NCBI RefSeq assembly: GCF_004216715.1
Contig: NZ_SGXG01000001.1
Coordinates: 2,898,501-2,962,500 of the forward strand
Length of the DNA stretch: 64,000 nt
Direction: 5' to 3'
Origin: Cecembia calidifontis
GTDB lineage: Bacteria > Bacteroidota > Bacteroidia > Cytophagales > Cyclobacteriaceae
Both the position numbers and the translations under genes were made by a program. Numbering within the stretch: position 1 is the first letter of the stretch; the number at the start of each line of letters is the position of its first letter. Of the stretch, positions 62,314 to 64,000 are shown in pieces. The notes below the pieces were generated by a model. The model ran no database searches. It had not been told where the DNA came from and saw nothing but the letters and a program-made list of their open reading frames with translations.

Positions 62314-62370
62314 AGCCGAAAAAGTGGCTGAATTTATTCAATTCAGGCTTTTCCGGCTCGTTTTTTTTTC
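62314..62370 (+). terminator. Hairpin terminator between GNAT gene and IS1380-family element
   Basis: Imperfect arms AGCCGAAAAAG (from 62314) and CTTTTCCGGCT (ending 62358) pair, and a nine-base T-run follows at 62361. It probably ends the GNAT transcript or insulates the IS. Confidence 0.6.
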
Positions 62371-62408
62371 ACTTATTTAGGTGTTACCACACATCCTTGA
62401 TAAGCGGT

Positions 62409-63716
62409 ATGAAAATTACGAATTCGACAGAAAAAATCACACCTTTCGGAGGTTTTAATTTTGTTTTTAACTCTTTCAAAAATTCTGGTCTCCCAGAACT
62501 CATTGATAATCAATTGGGGGTTAGAGCCTTAAGGGGAGGGTTTTCATACAGTGACATTTTCGCCAATCATATGGCTATTTTCTTTAATGGTGGCGACTGT
62601 ACTGAAGATATCAATGTTCACTTGAGAGACGCACTTGAACAGGTCCCTTCATTTTCAGTATGCAGTGCCGATACAATTCTGAGAGGTATCAAAGAGCTTG
62701 CTGTTGATACAGAACTCTTTATAAATCCGTCCAGTGGAGTAAGCCATGAATTTAATATCAATGGAAAACTCAACAGCTTGTTGTTAAAATCAGCTTGTAA
62801 GACCGGATTACTCAAGTCAGGTGTTGCTTACGACCTCGATTATGACAACACCGTCATTCCAACTGAAAAGTACGATTCAAAAAAGACATATAAACACGTC
62901 TATGGATATCAGCCAGGTGTAGCTTCCATAGCACATCCTGAATTTTCACAGGCCATTCCTGTGTACGTAGAGGGCAGAAATGGCAACAGTCAGGCCAAAT
63001 ATTTGCAGGCTGATACACTTACACGCATGTTTGGGCAGCTTACCAATGAAAATATCCGTATCGGAAGGTTCAGAGCCGATTCAGCATCCTATCAGGAAGA
63101 AGTTCTCCGCACACTGGAAGCACATACCGAAAGCTTTTATATACGGGCAAACAGATGTGCCAAACTGGATAATATCCTTGGAAGTATAGCCCCTGAGAAG
63201 TGGCAGAAAATACGTTTGGGTGTACAGGAAATGGAAGTTACTGACCTATCCGACTACAAACCTTTCGGTAAAGACAGGTCTTACAGGCTGGTCATTACCA
63301 GAATCAGGCGTAAAGACGGGCAGGCAGATGTGTTTAGTGGAGATGCATTTACTTACAGGGCTATTCTGACCAATGAACATACATCGTCCAATGAAGCTGT
63401 TGTAAGGTTTTATAACGCCCGGGGTGCAAGCGAACGCTTGTTTGATGTACTCAACAATGACTTTGGCTGGTCTAAGTTGCCCTGTTCGTTCCTTGCAGAG
63501 AATACCTCCTTTATGCTTATGACGGCTATGTATGCCAATTTTTACACCTATATCATTGGAGAGTATTCCAGAAAAGTTGATTGGCTTAAGCCTACCGACA
63601 GGCTCAAGAAGTTTATCTTCAGATTTATCACTGTTTCAGCCAAGTGGATAAGAACGGGAAGAAGAGAAGTGCTCAAACTGTTCACGAGTAAGGATTACAA
63701 GCCGATTTTGAACTAA
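62409..63716 (+). mobile_element. IS1380-family insertion sequence (coding part)
   Basis: The extent given is the transposase gene only; inverted repeats could not be found by eye within 300 bases on either side. The transposase is listed separately. Confidence 0.6.
62409..63716 (+). CDS. IS1380-family transposase
   Basis: The protein has 435 residues from the ATG at 62409 (TTG at 62397 adds four). Features of the IS1380 DDE group are visible: GVRALRGGFSYSDIFANHMAIFFNGGDC near the N-terminus, the first acidic site in GVAYDLDYDNTVIPTEKYD, and RIGRFRADSASYQEE with the second Asp. The C-terminal NEAVVRFYNARGASERLFDVLNNDFGW has the Glu. The reading frame is intact. Confidence 0.93.
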   Translation: MKITNSTEKITPFGGFNFVFNSFKNSGLPELIDNQLGVRALRGGFSYSDIFANHMAIFFNGGDCTEDINVHLRDALEQVPSFSVCSADTILRGIKELAVDTELFINPSSGVSHEFNINGKLNSLLLKSACKTGLLKSGVAYDLDYDNTVIPTEKYDSKKTYKHVYGYQPGVASIAHPEFSQAIPVYVEGRNGNSQAKYLQADTLTRMFGQLTNENIRIGRFRADSASYQEEVLRTLEAHTESFYIRANRCAKLDNILGSIAPEKWQKIRLGVQEMEVTDLSDYKPFGKDRSYRLVITRIRRKDGQADVFSGDAFTYRAILTNEHTSSNEAVVRFYNARGASERLFDVLNNDFGWSKLPCSFLAENTSFMLMTAMYANFYTYIIGEYSRKVDWLKPTDRLKKFIFRFITVSAKWIRTGRREVLKLFTSKDYKPILN

Positions 63717-64000
63717 ATTCAGATAAAAACCCCTCAGGAGCTCAAAAAATAAAGATTTACAGGGAAGAGGTATGCCTTTTCCATTAAAATTGAGGAAAAA
63801 AACCGTCCATTTTATCCTCAAACCTAAAATCCATTGTCTCAAAACTATGAACACTCTTCAATCAAAGGGAAGAAATTCCCGAACTAGACCAAAAATGAAC
63901 ACAAACAAGCAGATTCAAATCTCCAAACTAAAATCCTGCGGATTTTAGGTATTAAATTGTCTTTTGAATTATTCCACTTTCCTCTAATTAATGCAAATCG
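63717..64000. other. Right-edge region after IS1380-family gene
   Basis: No gene visible. It contains a 9-bp hairpin at 63928-63948. The IS right terminus should lie here but is not identified. Confidence 0.4.

Larger units (their letters stand above)
62136..62408. other. Spacer before the IS1380-family transposase
   Basis: No gene seen. It holds a 10-bp hairpin (62287-62309) and a terminator-like hairpin with T-run (62314-62370). The left end of the IS1380-family element must lie here but is not resolved. Confidence 0.5.

Noticed and set aside
54530..63716. IS region as an integrated prophage or integrative element
   Set aside because: No integrase, phage structural, conjugation or toxin-antitoxin genes are present; only IS elements and a few ordinary genes.

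Overview
The window comes from the chromosome of a Bacteroidota bacterium, most likely of the order Cytophagales (a Cyclobacteriaceae-like organism; this placement is inference). The signs are low G+C, A-rich translation starts with weak Shine-Dalgarno sequences, promoters of the TTTG / TAnnTTTG type, a type IX secretion (T9SS) C-terminal signal, the gliding lipoprotein GldH, a RicT/PSP1 protein, an IPExxxVDY-family protein beside pyruvate kinase, and many outer-membrane beta-barrels. Most of the window is ordinary core genome; the last 9.5 kb is crowded with insertion sequences (IS).

1-11.5 kb is the tail of a surface-polysaccharide locus: a 5'-truncated ChbG/YdjC-type deacetylase, a FemAB/GNAT-like acyltransferase, a very large T9SS-exported beta-helix protein, an initiating sugar-phosphate transferase with a good promoter, and a WecG/TagA-type glycosyltransferase. 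Housekeeping genes (gcvT, an IscA/HesB protein, methylmalonyl-CoA epimerase) are interspersed.

11.6-27.7 kb holds thiL, an unusual bacterial XPF/ERCC4-type nuclease, rlmD, a short-chain dehydrogenase, a 1315-residue superfamily 1 helicase, gldH-ricT-purD-recQ, and manC with a MazG-like pyrophosphohydrolase and a DUF2256 zinc-ribbon microprotein.

27.7-38 kb encodes envelope proteins: a zinc metalloprotease, a helix-hairpin-helix/beta-barrel protein, a PorV-like barrel, a BamA/TamA-like protein, yidD, lgt and a glutamine-dependent nadE. 38-54.5 kb holds rnc-fabF-acpP, the IPExxxVDY gene with pyk, a three-repeat fasciclin lipoprotein, a LytS/LytTR two-component pair, rqcH, an MBL hydrolase, two response regulators with no kinase beside them, miaA, pfkA, a short ssb and an S10 carboxypeptidase-like protein.

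54.5-64 kb is an IS hotspot. It contains an internally deleted IS relic, an IS4-family element nested inside another IS4-family element that itself sits on the tip of an IS3-family element, and an IS1380-family element. The IS3 element has lost its catalytic core by an in-frame deletion. Between them lie a GAF histidine kinase, an exported flavodoxin and a GNAT acetyltransferase. Perfect palindromes (48 bp and 26 bp) lie in this region. I see no rRNA, tRNA, CRISPR array or complete prophage. I found no convincing new multi-gene system; the best leads are the XPF-like nuclease, the exported flavodoxin and the structure of the IS nest.
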